Assembly (NCBI GenBank): GCA_022825825.1
Contig: JAJDWA010000029.1
Coordinates: 62,001-126,000, forward strand
Direction of reading: 5' to 3'
Origin: Candidatus Poribacteria bacterium
GTDB lineage: Bacteria > Poribacteria > WGA-4E > WGA-3G
Length of the DNA stretch: 64,000 nt
Made by a program: the position numbers and the translations under genes. How positions within the stretch are numbered: position 1 is the first letter of the stretch; each line of letters starts with the position of its first letter. A model generated the notes under the pieces. The model was not told the DNA's origin. It was given only the letters and a program-made list of their open reading frames with translations, and made no database searches. Below are positions 8,691-17,150 of this stretch, piece after piece.

Positions 8691-9590
8691 ATGATTTGGA
8701 TACCAATCTTCATTTTCATATTAGGATTAGCAATCGGCAGCTTCCTCAATGTGTGTATCTATCGCATTCCCCGCACCGGACTGTCAGTTCATTCGCCCCG
8801 TCGTTCATTCTGTACTGAATGTAGTCAACCGATAAAGTTTTACGACAATATTCCACTTTTAAGTTATCTGTTTTTACGCGGCAAGTGTCGGTATTGCCAA
8901 GCGAAGATTCCTATCTCTTATCCGGTAGTAGAGTTTATTACAGCGGTCCTATTTCTTGCGATGTATTACCACTTCGGGAAAACGCTTTACCTTTTACATG
9001 CACTCATTTTTGTTTCGATACTCATCCCAATTTTTGTTATTGACTTACAACATCATATTATACCTAATTCCCTCATAATCATTGGATCAATTCTGGGGCT
9101 AGTGATAATATGTGTAATCTCTTATCAACGTAGTGATATTAAATATTTATTGACACGATTTGCCGGTTTTATGATAGGTGGTGGTGTGCTTTGGTTAGTG
9201 GCAATTATTGCGAAGGAAATATTATATCGGTTCAAATTGATGGACAGATTTCTACGAAAGCAAAAAAGGGCTGATAAGCAGAAATCTGAACTCCAAAATT
9301 CATTTGAAGTAGGATCGCGCAAACCATTTCGCAAACCATTTATAGAGGCTATGGGTTTCGGAGACATTAAAATGATGGCACTTAATGGATTGTTTCTTGG
9401 TTTGTGGCCTGAACTTGTAATGGTGATAGGGCTTTCATCTATACTGGGAGCAGTCATAGGATTAATAGTCAAAAAGAGCATGAATAGCCGTATACCTTAC
9501 GGTCCATTTATAGCTGTTGCCGCGGTTGTCGTGTTGTTGTGGGGTGATGTGCTTTGGGCGCAATATTTGCAGTTGGCTGGTTGGAATTAA
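8691..9590 (+). CDS. Prepilin peptidase (A24 aspartyl protease, PilD/GspO type)
   Basis: 299 residues. Begins with the N-methyltransferase-type region: GSFLNVCIYRIPR, and paired cysteines CTEC and CRYCQAKI flanking NIPLLSYLFLRGKC. The two catalytic aspartates of A24 peptidases are present in FVIDLQHHIIPN and in GFGDIKMMAL. About seven to eight hydrophobic helices place it in the inner membrane. A charged insertion of about 45 residues (RFLRKQKRADKQKSELQ...) sits before the second Asp motif, longer than usual. It cleaves leader peptides from pilins and pseudopilins; the natural partner is the pseudopilin just upstream. No secretion ATPase or secretin genes are in the window. Confidence 0.92.
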   Translation: MIWIPIFIFILGLAIGSFLNVCIYRIPRTGLSVHSPRRSFCTECSQPIKFYDNIPLLSYLFLRGKCRYCQAKIPISYPVVEFITAVLFLAMYYHFGKTLYLLHALIFVSILIPIFVIDLQHHIIPNSLIIIGSILGLVIICVISYQRSDIKYLLTRFAGFMIGGGVLWLVAIIAKEILYRFKLMDRFLRKQKRADKQKSELQNSFEVGSRKPFRKPFIEAMGFGDIKMMALNGLFLGLWPELVMVIGLSSILGAVIGLIVKKSMNSRIPYGPFIAVAAVVVLLWGDVLWAQYLQLAGWN

Positions 9591-9739
9591 ACATGGTAGT
9601 AGGCATACGTTAGACGGTATGTGAATTGACACGCAGGTTGGTCCCAGAATCTTCCGATGTAATCTAAGTTGCTATTTAACAAGAAGAACATAATTTGGGA
9701 TGAATATACATTGAGACTGCAAGCGAATCCTGCACATAC

Positions 9740-9754
9740 CGCTCCGCTGGAGCG
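9740..9754 (+). repeat. REP palindrome, forward copy 1
   Basis: CGCTCC-gct-GGAGCG preceded by CACATAC. It is the same unit as the next copy and defines a consensus RCATAYCGCTCCGMTGGAGCG. Confidence 0.75.
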
Positions 9755-9787
9755 GAAGAAAGAATTGCCTCTTTTCTATAAACATAT

Positions 9788-9802
9788 CGCTCCGCTGGAG
9801 CG
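9788..9802 (+). repeat. REP palindrome, forward copy 2
   Basis: CGCTCC-gct-GGAGCG preceded by CTATAAACATAT. The upstream tract matches the inverted copy at 9919 read on the other strand. Confidence 0.75.
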
Positions 9803-9918
9803 AAAGATTTAGCACTTAACTATAAGGGAATTGATTTTCAATCTGAACGATGTCCTTGAAGGTTTCAGTTTCAGATCGAACACATGGTAAGGAATAGGCA
9901 AGTATTCATCTGTTTCCT

Positions 9919-9933
9919 CGCTCCATCGGAGCG
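9919..9933 (-). repeat. REP palindrome, inverted copy 3
   Basis: On the minus strand this reads CGCTCC-gat-GGAGCG preceded by CTATAAACATAC, so it is head-to-head with copies 1 and 2, as in a BIME. Confidence 0.75.
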
Positions 9934-9966
9934 GTATGTTTATAGCACACGGCATCATGCTGATCC

Positions 9967-9981
9967 CGCTCCATCGGAGCG
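9967..9981 (-). repeat. REP palindrome, inverted copy 4
   Basis: On the minus strand it reads CGCTCC-gat-GGAGCG preceded by TTCACATAC, in the same orientation as copy 3. Confidence 0.75.
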
Positions 9982-10059
9982 GTATGTGAAGGGATAGGTA
10001 AATCGGTCCAAGAATCTCTAGTATAATAGGACTTAGTGTTTTAGAGACGGATAACCCCT

Positions 10060-10539
10060 ATGGCAAATACATATACTCAACTCTATATCCATACCGTATT
10101 CGCAGTTAAGGGGAGACAGTCTCTCATTCCAAAACATTACAAAGAGGAACTTCACCGATACATCACGGGCATTGTTACCAATAGAAGGCAGAAGGTCATA
10201 CAAATCAATTCAATGCCCGACCACATTCATATCCTCATCGGTATGACTCCAGATTTGTCTCTTTCTGATTTAGTAAGAGACATTAAGGTGAGTTCAACAA
10301 AATTTATCAACAAAAACCGTTGGGTAGTAGGTCAGTTCAGATGGCAGGAAGGATTTAGTGCATTTACCTATTCACATTCTCAGTTAGGAGATGTCGCAAG
10401 ATACATCCGAAACCAAGAAAAACATCATTCTCATAAAACATTCAAAGAGGAATATCTTGAGTTATTGAAACGTTTTGATATTGCTTACGATGAGAAATAC
10501 GTTTTTGAAAGTGTTGATGAGAATGTTCCAGAAACATAA
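10060..10539 (+). mobile_element. IS200-like/RAYT Y1 transposase (REP-associated)
   Basis: 159-residue single-domain Y1 transposase. The HUH motif is PDHIHIL (His55 and His57), and the putative nucleophile is Tyr115 in ARYIRNQEKHH, a wording typical of REP-associated tyrosine transposases. The gene is intact from ATG 10060. Four REP palindromes lie upstream in two opposed orientations and one lies 36 bp downstream, which is the REPtron arrangement and unlike the fixed subterminal hairpins of a classical IS200 element. RAYTs cut and rejoin single-stranded DNA at REP hairpins and are normally domesticated single-copy genes. An ordinary IS200/IS605 TnpA is the alternative. Confidence 0.85.
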
Positions 10540-10574
10540 TGTCCTGTTCGTATGAAGGCAGTAAGTAGACATAT

Positions 10575-10589
10575 CGTCCCGCTGGAGCG
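10575..10589 (+). repeat. REP palindrome, forward copy 5 (imperfect)
   Basis: CGTCCC-gct-GGAGCG preceded by AGACATAT, just downstream of the RAYT gene. The stem has a mismatch, but the flank and loop match copies 1 and 2. Confidence 0.6.
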
Positions 10590-10629
10590 ACTGAATGCCT
10601 CTGATGCTATATGCAAAAGTGCTAATACC

Positions 10630-10658
10630 TTGCAATCAACTACCTAATACACTATAAT
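10630..10658 (+). promoter_or_regulatory. Sigma70-type promoter of the nitroreductase
   Basis: TTGCAA and a perfect TATAAT with a 17-nt spacer, ending 18 nt before the nitroreductase ATG. Confidence 0.65.
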
Positions 10659-10676
10659 TCCACAAAGGAGGATTTT

Positions 10677-11246
10677 ATGGACGTAAAAGATGCAATTCTT
10701 TCAAGACGAACCATTTTCAAATTCAAACAGGAACCTGTCCCGAACGACGTAATTGAACAGATTTTCAGTTACGGGATATGGGCACCGAACCATCATGTTA
10801 CTGAACCGTGGCGATTTACCGTCCTCGGTGAAAAAACAAAGTTGACCCTTGCACAACGTTACCGAGAAATTAAGATGGAGGATACGCCAGACCACGTTGA
10901 TGCCGAGAATCTGGCAAAGATAGGTGAATTGGCTTACGAAAAATTCATGTCTAAGCCAACGATTATCGCTGTGTCCTGTATCCAAGACGGAGACGAACAA
11001 CGGCAGCGCGAAGATTACGCTGCTGCCTGTTGTGCGATGCAGAACGTCCAACTCGCTGCGTGGGATGCAGGCGTTGGCATGCAGTGGAGCACCGGCAGAA
11101 TCACAATGGAAGAGCAGACCTATCAGTTGCTTGGCATAGATTCATCACAGGAATACATCATCGGTTTTTTCTATACCGGCTATCCCGCAGAGATTAAAGA
11201 ACCGAAACGTAAACCCGCAGCTGAGTTTATCCGATGGGTCGCCTAA
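10677..11246 (+). CDS. Nitroreductase-family FMN oxidoreductase
   Basis: 189 residues with a strong ribosome site (AAAGGAGG, 7 nt spacing). The N-terminal MDVKDAILSRRTIFKFKQEPVP is the nitroreductase opening with the FMN-phosphate-binding SRR; SYGIWAPNHHVTEPWRF and the AAWDAGVGMQWSTGR segment are also characteristic. Enzymes of this fold are dimeric and reduce nitro compounds, quinones or flavins with NAD(P)H; the natural substrate cannot be read. It sits directly behind its own promoter and converges on the amidohydrolase gene with a 4-nt overlap of the stops. Confidence 0.9.
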   Translation: MDVKDAILSRRTIFKFKQEPVPNDVIEQIFSYGIWAPNHHVTEPWRFTVLGEKTKLTLAQRYREIKMEDTPDHVDAENLAKIGELAYEKFMSKPTIIAVSCIQDGDEQRQREDYAAACCAMQNVQLAAWDAGVGMQWSTGRITMEEQTYQLLGIDSSQEYIIGFFYTGYPAEIKEPKRKPAAEFIRWVA

Positions 11247-12079
11247 ACCGATAACTGATACGCTGCTTTTGCATTTTGCCAAAAGAACTTCGCTGTGACT
11301 TCTTCGCCTTTCGGACTGAAGTAGTTGTTCACAATCTTTTGCACGACTTTGTACTGTGCAAAACGTTCGGATACAGGCCAGTTGCTTCCGTAGATGAGTC
11401 TGTCTTCACCGAATGCTTTCCACAACACATCTATTGTCGGGGTGTAGTAGGCAACGTCTTCAGGAGCAGGTGTTTGTCCTGTGTGTTCCGCTAAACCCGA
11501 TACCTTGCAGTAGACATTCGGATAGCGTGCAACTTCCTGGATTGCTGAAACCCATGCAGCGTCAGGCGGATTACCGTCAACACGAACGCCAGCGATGTGG
11601 TTAATCACAACCCGCATTGTCGGTATATGTTCAACTAAAGCAGGCACGTTCCTGAGCGCATCAGGGTTTATGAGCAGGTCTAAGGCCAGTTCCTTCTCTG
11701 CCAACTTCTCAATGTTTTTTAAGAAGTCTGTATCGCCGAGTGCTTGCAGATGGCCACCACCGAGGCGTATTCCCCGGAAAAGCGGGTTGGCAGAAAACCG
11801 ATTCAAATTATCTTCAAAATCGGCATCGTTTGGGTTTAAATTGCCAACGAACCCGACAATGAACGGTTCATTTGCAGCAAGGTCAAGAATCCATTGGTTA
11901 TCTTCAACCCATCTGCTTGCCTCAACGACTACAGTTCCTGTTACGCCTTCAGGCACGGCAAGTTTTTTATAGTCATCGGGCATAACGGTGCGGTAGAGTA
12001 GATCATCATTAGGGTTTGGCCACGGCACGCCTTCTGGTCGTGTCGGGTCATAAAAATGCGTATGTGTGTCAATAATCAT
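11243..12079 (-). CDS. Amidohydrolase-2 family metal-dependent hydrolase
   Basis: 278 residues, start ATG 12079 behind AAAGGA. MIIDTHTHFYDP carries the first metal-binding His pair of the amidohydrolase TIM barrel. Later landmarks are VINHIAGVR, YCKVSGLAEHTG and the Asp-equivalent segment RLIYGSNWPVSE. These match the lactonase/2-pyrone-4,6-dicarboxylate hydrolase branch (COG3618-like), so sugar lactone hydrolysis is a reasonable but unproven guess. The start region overlaps the divergent TPR gene. Similar genes often accompany Gfo/Idh/MocA dehydrogenases in sugar catabolism, and one such gene lies 5 kb away. Confidence 0.88.
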   Translation of the reverse strand: MIIDTHTHFYDPTRPEGVPWPNPNDDLLYRTVMPDDYKKLAVPEGVTGTVVVEASRWVEDNQWILDLAANEPFIVGFVGNLNPNDADFEDNLNRFSANPLFRGIRLGGGHLQALGDTDFLKNIEKLAEKELALDLLINPDALRNVPALVEHIPTMRVVINHIAGVRVDGNPPDAAWVSAIQEVARYPNVYCKVSGLAEHTGQTPAPEDVAYYTPTIDVLWKAFGEDRLIYGSNWPVSERFAQYKVVQKIVNNYFSPKGEEVTAKFFWQNAKAAYQLSV

Positions 12080-12961
12080 CAGTATTCCTTTCTAAACGTT
12101 GTAGGGAAACCAGGTCTCTTTTCCCACCTGATAAGGGGACCACGTGCCTTCACGCTGCTATTTGTTGGACTACTAACCTGCTTTCTATGCGGATGTCCTA
12201 CTCCCGATGAAGCACAACAACAGCAAAGAGAACTCCAGCGCGAGGCTTTAAAACTTGAAATGGGACAAGAACTCAACCCAATTGATCCGGAAGGACATAT
12301 CGCGTTAGGAAAAATCTATCATCAGTTAGGTGAACATGAGAAGGCGATAGAATCCTTTCAAGCAGCACTTTCGCTGGACGACAAGCATCAGCATGCATAT
12401 AACAACTTGGGGTTGGTTTACGTCGACCTCCGTTTATTCGTCTTAGCAATAAATATGTTTCAAGCAGCGCTTGAAATAGAACCAGAAAATCCCGCCTTTT
12501 ATAACAATCTCGGGTATGCTTACGATCTGTCGGACAGATTTGCTGAAGCATTGGAGGCTTATCAAAATGCCTTGGATGCCGACCCAGCATTCGTGGATAC
12601 CTATTACAACCTTGCGGATGCGTTTCTCAACCGGGAATCTTATCAGGAGGCTATTCAGTATTATAAGGCAGGAATAGAACTTGATAGTGGTGATGCTACG
12701 GTCTATTTTAACCTCGGCCTCGCTTATGAAGAAACCGACGAAGTTCTCAGTGCTATCCGAGCCTATGAAAAGGGCGTATCTTTGGATGCCGATGAAGTAG
12801 AGGCTTATTATCGTCTTGCGCTGACATATCAGAAAAAAGGGGATCACGTCATGATGCACCGCTATTTAGACACGTTTCTTGAAAAGGCTGAAGGTATAGC
12901 CCGATTTGAAAAACAGGCCTTCACTGCAAAACGGATGCGTCAGACTTCAGAGGATAGATAA
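12056..12961 (+). CDS. TPR-repeat lipoprotein (start uncertain)
   Basis: At most 301 residues. Six consecutive tetratricopeptide repeats run from about residue 78 to 285 (IALGKIYHQLGEHEKAIESF and five like it). A lipoprotein-type signal RAFTLLFVGLLTCFLCGC precedes them, with the lipobox Cys near residue 47. The only ATG codons in frame (12056, 12062) lie within the 5' end of the divergent amidohydrolase gene and have no ribosome site. A non-standard start such as CTG near 12131, just before the signal peptide, cannot be excluded. TPR lipoproteins scaffold envelope complexes; no specific partner is visible. Confidence 0.78.
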   Translation: MRMCVNNHQYSFLNVVGKPGLFSHLIRGPRAFTLLFVGLLTCFLCGCPTPDEAQQQQRELQREALKLEMGQELNPIDPEGHIALGKIYHQLGEHEKAIESFQAALSLDDKHQHAYNNLGLVYVDLRLFVLAINMFQAALEIEPENPAFYNNLGYAYDLSDRFAEALEAYQNALDADPAFVDTYYNLADAFLNRESYQEAIQYYKAGIELDSGDATVYFNLGLAYEETDEVLSAIRAYEKGVSLDADEVEAYYRLALTYQKKGDHVMMHRYLDTFLEKAEGIARFEKQAFTAKRMRQTSEDR

Positions 12962-12992
12962 GTTATACTATCTACGAACTGAACTTTGCAAC

Positions 12993-14483
12993 CTAAAGGA
13001 TATACCTACTCAAATCCTGATCTTTAACGATTTCTGCCAATTCACCTCTGACATAATCTGCGTCAACAGTAATGCTCTTCTCCTCAAGATCGGGGGCATC
13101 AAAAAACAGGTTTTCAAAAAGTTTTTCCATAATGGTGTGCAGGCGCCGTGCACCAATATCTTCCACAGACTCGTTTACCTGAAACGCAAGCGCAGCGATT
13201 TCGTCAATCGCATCTTCAGTAATATCTGCTTCTATTCCTTCCGTTTGTAGGAGTGCTGTATACTGCTTAACTAAAGCGTTTTTCGGTTCCGTCAAAATAG
13301 ATTGAAAGTCGCTTTTATTTAGGCTTTTGAGTTCAACACGGATGGGGAACCTCCCCTGAAGTTCAGGAATGAGGTCTGATGGATTAGAGACATGAAAAGC
13401 CCCCGCAGCGATGAACAAAATGTGATGTGTACGCACCGCACCATATTTTGTTGTGACGGTACTTCCCTCAATGATGGGCAGAATATCGCGCTGCACACCT
13501 TCGCGTGATACGTCCGGCCCCTGTCGGGATTCGCGCCCCGCAATTTTATCAATTTCGTCTAAAAAGACGATTCCAGAGTTTTCAACTCGTTCGATCGCTT
13601 CACTGATGACAGCATCCATGTCAATTAGTTTTTCTGCTTCCTCTTGCATCAGGATTTGTCGCGCTTCAGAGACGGGCACTCTCCGTTTTTTCGTCTGATT
13701 CGGGAGTATGTTGCTGAACATATCTTTAAAGTTAATGTCCATTTCCTCAATACCACCCGGCGAAAATATCTCAACGAACGGCATACTTCGACTTTTCATA
13801 TTGATTTCAACGTCTTTGTCTTCGAATTTACCATCTTTCAGCTGCTGCCGTAACTTTTCACGCGTCTTGAGGTGCCGTTCTCGTTGTTTTTCTAACGCCT
13901 CATTTTGTTCGTCAGTTGTTTCTAATTCAAACGGCAATCCTATTTCATCTTCGTCAATGTCATCTATATCAATGTCGTCGTCTGCATCAAATTCATCAGT
14001 TTGTCTGCTATGAGATTGGCTTTTTAATGCACGCGGCATCGGTAATAAACAGTCTAATAGGCGTTCCTCGGCTAATCCTAATGCTGTTTCTTCAACAGAG
14101 GCGGTCTGTTCTGCTTTCACTTTGCTGACTGAAAGTTCTGTCAGATCGCGTATCATTGATTCCACGTCACGACCAACGTAACCGATTTCCGTATATTTAG
14201 AAGCTTCAACCTTGATGAAAGGTGCTTCAACGAGGCGCGCAAGGCGCCGTGCTATTTCTGTTTTACCGACACCCGTTGAGCCGATCATGATGATATTTTT
14301 CGGTGCAACTTCATCTTGCATATCGTCCGCAAGCATCTGCCGGCGCGCGCGATTGCGCAGCGCGATAGCAACACTACGTTTTGCCTCAAACTGTCCAATG
14401 ATGTACTTATCAAGCTCTTCAACAATCTGCCGCGGCGTTAGCGCGTCTGTTAAGTTTTTCGTTTCAACAGTTGATTTCTCCAA
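12993..14483 (-). CDS. hslU: HslU, ATPase subunit of the HslUV protease
   Basis: 496 residues, starting at TTG 14483 behind a strong AGGAGGGG site; no better ATG exists. [31 protein letters not shown]-type opening, Walker [10 protein letters not shown], Walker [11 protein letters not shown], sensor region and the C-terminal peptidase-docking tail DLSRYIL are all present. It is about 45 residues longer than E. coli HslU because the intermediate domain holds an acidic insertion ([18 protein letters not shown]). It unfolds substrates and feeds them to HslV. hslV lies 70 nt upstream on the same strand, the usual order. Confidence 0.96.
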   Translation of the reverse strand: MEKSTVETKNLTDALTPRQIVEELDKYIIGQFEAKRSVAIALRNRARRQMLADDMQDEVAPKNIIMIGSTGVGKTEIARRLARLVEAPFIKVEASKYTEIGYVGRDVESMIRDLTELSVSKVKAEQTASVEETALGLAEERLLDCLLPMPRALKSQSHSRQTDEFDADDDIDIDDIDEDEIGLPFELETTDEQNEALEKQRERHLKTREKLRQQLKDGKFEDKDVEINMKSRSMPFVEIFSPGGIEEMDINFKDMFSNILPNQTKKRRVPVSEARQILMQEEAEKLIDMDAVISEAIERVENSGIVFLDEIDKIAGRESRQGPDVSREGVQRDILPIIEGSTVTTKYGAVRTHHILFIAAGAFHVSNPSDLIPELQGRFPIRVELKSLNKSDFQSILTEPKNALVKQYTALLQTEGIEADITEDAIDEIAALAFQVNESVEDIGARRLHTIMEKLFENLFFDAPDLEEKSITVDADYVRGELAEIVKDQDLSRYIL

Positions 14484-14553
14484 TGTCCCCTCCTAAAAAG
14501 ATGGTGGCACACGCCTCTGTGCCGCAACCAAAATAACAGAAATTTTGCGTATC

Positions 14554-15114
14554 CTACTCTTCAGTTTCAATTGATTCAATTTCAATCTGCGCGTTTGTGT
14601 AGATGCAGATTTCACTCGTAATTTTTAATGCTTCAGCAACAATCTCGGATGCGGTCAGTTTTGAATATTTGAGTAGTGCTCTGGAAGCAGAGAGCGCAAT
14701 AGAACCGCCCGAACCGATAGCGAGAACGTCGTCGTCAGGGATAATGAGATCACCATTGCCAGAAATTAGGTAACTATCGTTTTCATTGATCGCTATCATC
14801 AAAGCCTCCGCACGTCTAAGTATACGATCACTACGCCAATCTCTTGCGAGCTCCACCGAAGCTTTCTGCAGGTTGCCTCGGTACTGTTCCAATTTCTTCT
14901 CCAAATTTTCATAAAGGGTGAGCGCATCTGAACCAGAACCCGCGAACCCAATAAGAACACGGTCCTGATAAATTTTTCGAATTTTACGAGCACCGTGTTT
15001 AATAGCAGTATCACCTAACGTAACCTGACCGTCTCCACCAATAGCGATTTGTCCATTTCGGCGCACCGCCAATATCGTTGTTGAACGGATCCTTTTCTTT
15101 TCAAGTAAGTCCAT
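14554..15114 (-). CDS. hslV: HslV, threonine peptidase subunit of HslUV
   Basis: 186 residues, ATG 15114 with AGGAAAAG upstream. The catalytic N-terminal threonine should be Thr12 in RSTTILAVRRNG, aligned with the mature start of E. coli HslV. No start codon lies directly before it, so an 11-residue propeptide must be removed. The GDGQVTLGDTAIKHGARKIRK block, GFAGSGSDALTL and GSGGSIALSASRALL are typical. It forms the double hexamer proteolytic core capped by HslU. Confidence 0.95.
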   Translation of the reverse strand: MDLLEKKRIRSTTILAVRRNGQIAIGGDGQVTLGDTAIKHGARKIRKIYQDRVLIGFAGSGSDALTLYENLEKKLEQYRGNLQKASVELARDWRSDRILRRAEALMIAINENDSYLISGNGDLIIPDDDVLAIGSGGSIALSASRALLKYSKLTASEIVAEALKITSEICIYTNAQIEIESIETEE

Positions 15115-15162
15115 ATCTTTTCCTAATGTAATTTGTCAAACGTTAACTATACCTGTTTTGCT

Positions 15163-15858
15163 TTATAGCCTCCAAAAGATCAGAAAACTCAAAAACATCA
15201 CTATTCCCATGAAAAGTCCACACCTTATCCCAGCTATCAATGCATGTTGCTTACGGTAAAAATAATAAGGACATAAGGTGAAGGTTAGCAAAAATGTAAT
15301 TGGGATAAAAATTGGAACGGTTGCAATGTGTGGAATATTATCAACACGCAGTACATTCCATTCCCATAGCTCTTTTCCAAGTCCGTAAATAGCGATACTT
15401 CCAATCGCAGCGACAATTCCTGTAATCCCTGAAGCAACAAAATGGGGTAAGCCAAGTATATGAAGCCGATGGTAGCAGTAAACGGCTAACGTAGCAAAAA
15501 GCACCCAAGTTATTATCAGCCCAATCGGTGTTGTTACATTTATCAGAAAATCGTAACTGGTGTAGACGATGAACTGCAATTTTCTTGAAAACAACCAGTC
15601 CATCGGTAGGTACGTTGCTGTAGCTGCAGATCCGAATAAAACACTATGTAACAGCAGTTGAGACGATTCATCTTCAATGATATTGCGATTTAATTTTATG
15701 AGATAACCGAACCATCCGATTGCAATCAATAGGTTTGGGTAAAGCCACCAGATAGCACCAATACCTAACGACCTGATCGGTAATAAAAACAGTAATAAGA
15801 ACGTTAAAAATGTGGTAAAGGCAACAGTAAGTACGGCTCTGTCTGTTTTGATACTCAT
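15163..15858 (-). CDS. Predicted seven-helix membrane protein, unknown function
   Basis: 231 residues with about seven hydrophobic helices (roughly 10-29, 33-54, 67-89, 105-129, 135-156, 175-197 and 206-229) and short loops. I do not recognise the family. Aromatic-rich turns (IWWLYPNLLIAIGWF, LPMDWLF) and a lone ELWEW loop are the only distinctive features. It lies between hslV (48 nt) and the ArsA-like ATPase (48 nt), all on the minus strand, so it may share a transcript with either. Its base composition is similar to that of its neighbours, with no sign of recent transfer. Confidence 0.7.
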   Translation of the reverse strand: MSIKTDRAVLTVAFTTFLTFLLLFLLPIRSLGIGAIWWLYPNLLIAIGWFGYLIKLNRNIIEDESSQLLLHSVLFGSAATATYLPMDWLFSRKLQFIVYTSYDFLINVTTPIGLIITWVLFATLAVYCYHRLHILGLPHFVASGITGIVAAIGSIAIYGLGKELWEWNVLRVDNIPHIATVPIFIPITFLLTFTLCPYYFYRKQHALIAGIRCGLFMGIVMFLSFLIFWRL

Positions 15859-15906
15859 TTTGTTTCTTTAAAGGCGCAATTTGAGACGTGCAACTTTACT
15901 GAAAGT

Positions 15907-17085
15907 TTATTCAAAGGTGATAACAAGTTGCTGTCCGGTGAGTTTTGCACCTGTCGCTTTAGTGCTTGCAAGGCTGCGTGGCAAGGCGACATGTCGCTTA
16001 AAACCGCCAATTGTAACGATTAACTCATCGCCATGCTTGGTGAGGTTGACTTCCTGCTTGGTTAAAAACGGAAGTTGCATCGCAAGTTGATAAACTTCAT
16101 CAGTTTTCCGAAATTGGTACGGACTCTGTTCGGAAAACCTTTCTGCTGGGTCAATGTCAGGATAGAGGACGTCTCCTAACTTACGGAGTCCCGTTTTTCC
16201 AACAATTTGATCGTCAAAAAGATTAACCTTCCAAATTGGTACATCTGAAAAATAGTTCTCGGCTTCCTCTATGTATTGCTGTTGTGTCTGTTTCCATACT
16301 TCAAAAAACTTTGCATCAATACCTTCAGGAAAAATACGGTTGATGATGACTGCGTCAACACATAAACCGTAAAGACAGAAGTACATAAATGCACGTTGTG
16401 TCTCTTTTATGACGATTTTTTCTGGATTTGTTACTAAACGCACAGTGGTGATTTTCGGGTCTGTTAGCACTGTATCAATGCCTTCCAATTTGTCAAAGAG
16501 GTTTTGGATATTTTGAAAGTAAGCATCCTTCGGTATTGGAACAGAACTGACCTTTTCAATCACAGGCCCTGCGATTCTTGCAAGATTCCGTTCTAATTTA
16601 AAGATGCGGTTCATATACCATTCAAGCGTAGTTGGGATACTAACGAACCGCAACGATTCGCCAGTCGGCGCACAGTCAAGGATGATAACGTCATACGCCT
16701 TTTCACGGACGTACTGGTTAATATAGAGAAGGGCACATATTTCCTCCATACCTGGAAATACCGCTATCTCCTCTGCAACAAGGGTTTCCAGCCCAGAACG
16801 GTTTAGTAATGAACGGATGTAGTTGTAAACCTCATCCCAATATTCAACAATTGCTTCTTGAACGTTGATTTCTTGTATCCAGAGGTTATCATTAATTTGT
16901 ATCCGTTTTTCGGTAGGCTGCGCTATGAGATGTTCTTGGCTATCAAACGAGTCGCGGAGCGAATGTGCCACGTCAAGGGAGATGACAATCGTTTTATATC
17001 CAAGTGATGCCAATTTCATGCCTGTCGCAGCAGAGATAGTCGTTTTACCGACACCGCCTTTGCCTGTATAAAAAATAATTCGCAA
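15907..17085 (-). CDS. ArsA/GET3-family ATPase
   Basis: 392 residues starting at TTG 17085 (AGGAT 8 nt upstream). Deviant Walker A GKGGVGKTTISAATG with the signature lysine, switch I SLDVAHSLRDSF, Walker B VIILDCAPTGESLRF and the adenine-loop region VTNPEKIVIKETQRA identify a single-copy ArsA-type ATPase. The C-terminal 55 residues (HGDELIVTIGGFKRHVALP) form the small HSP20-like domain common in bacterial homologues. There is no arsB or arsR nearby and no obvious arsenite-binding Cys triad, so an arsenite pump is unlikely. A protein-targeting or chaperone-like role is more plausible but unproven. Confidence 0.88.
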   Translation of the reverse strand: MRIIFYTGKGGVGKTTISAATGMKLASLGYKTIVISLDVAHSLRDSFDSQEHLIAQPTEKRIQINDNLWIQEINVQEAIVEYWDEVYNYIRSLLNRSGLETLVAEEIAVFPGMEEICALLYINQYVREKAYDVIILDCAPTGESLRFVSIPTTLEWYMNRIFKLERNLARIAGPVIEKVSSVPIPKDAYFQNIQNLFDKLEGIDTVLTDPKITTVRLVTNPEKIVIKETQRAFMYFCLYGLCVDAVIINRIFPEGIDAKFFEVWKQTQQQYIEEAENYFSDVPIWKVNLFDDQIVGKTGLRKLGDVLYPDIDPAERFSEQSPYQFRKTDEVYQLAMQLPFLTKQEVNLTKHGDELIVTIGGFKRHVALPRSLASTKATGAKLTGQQLVITFE

Positions 17086-17150
17086 TGTACAAAATCCTAT
17101 CCATCATAATTTGGCGAAGGTATTGTTGCCTCCGCCTTTTTTATATTTGT

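Larger units (their letters stand above)
9591..10059. other. Intergenic REP-bearing region upstream of the RAYT gene
   Basis: 469 bp without a credible gene. It holds two REP palindromes in forward orientation and two in reverse orientation, listed separately, and leads into the transposase gene. Confidence 0.7.

Noticed and set aside
9740-10589. CRISPR array formed by the repeated CGCTCC...GGAGCG motif
   Set aside because: Copies are palindromic, irregularly spaced and occur in both orientations around a Y1 transposase, which fits REP and not CRISPR.
15907-17085. Arsenite efflux ATPase
   Set aside because: It is a single ArsA-type domain without arsB, arsC or arsR neighbours and without the arsenite-binding cysteines, so only family membership is claimed.
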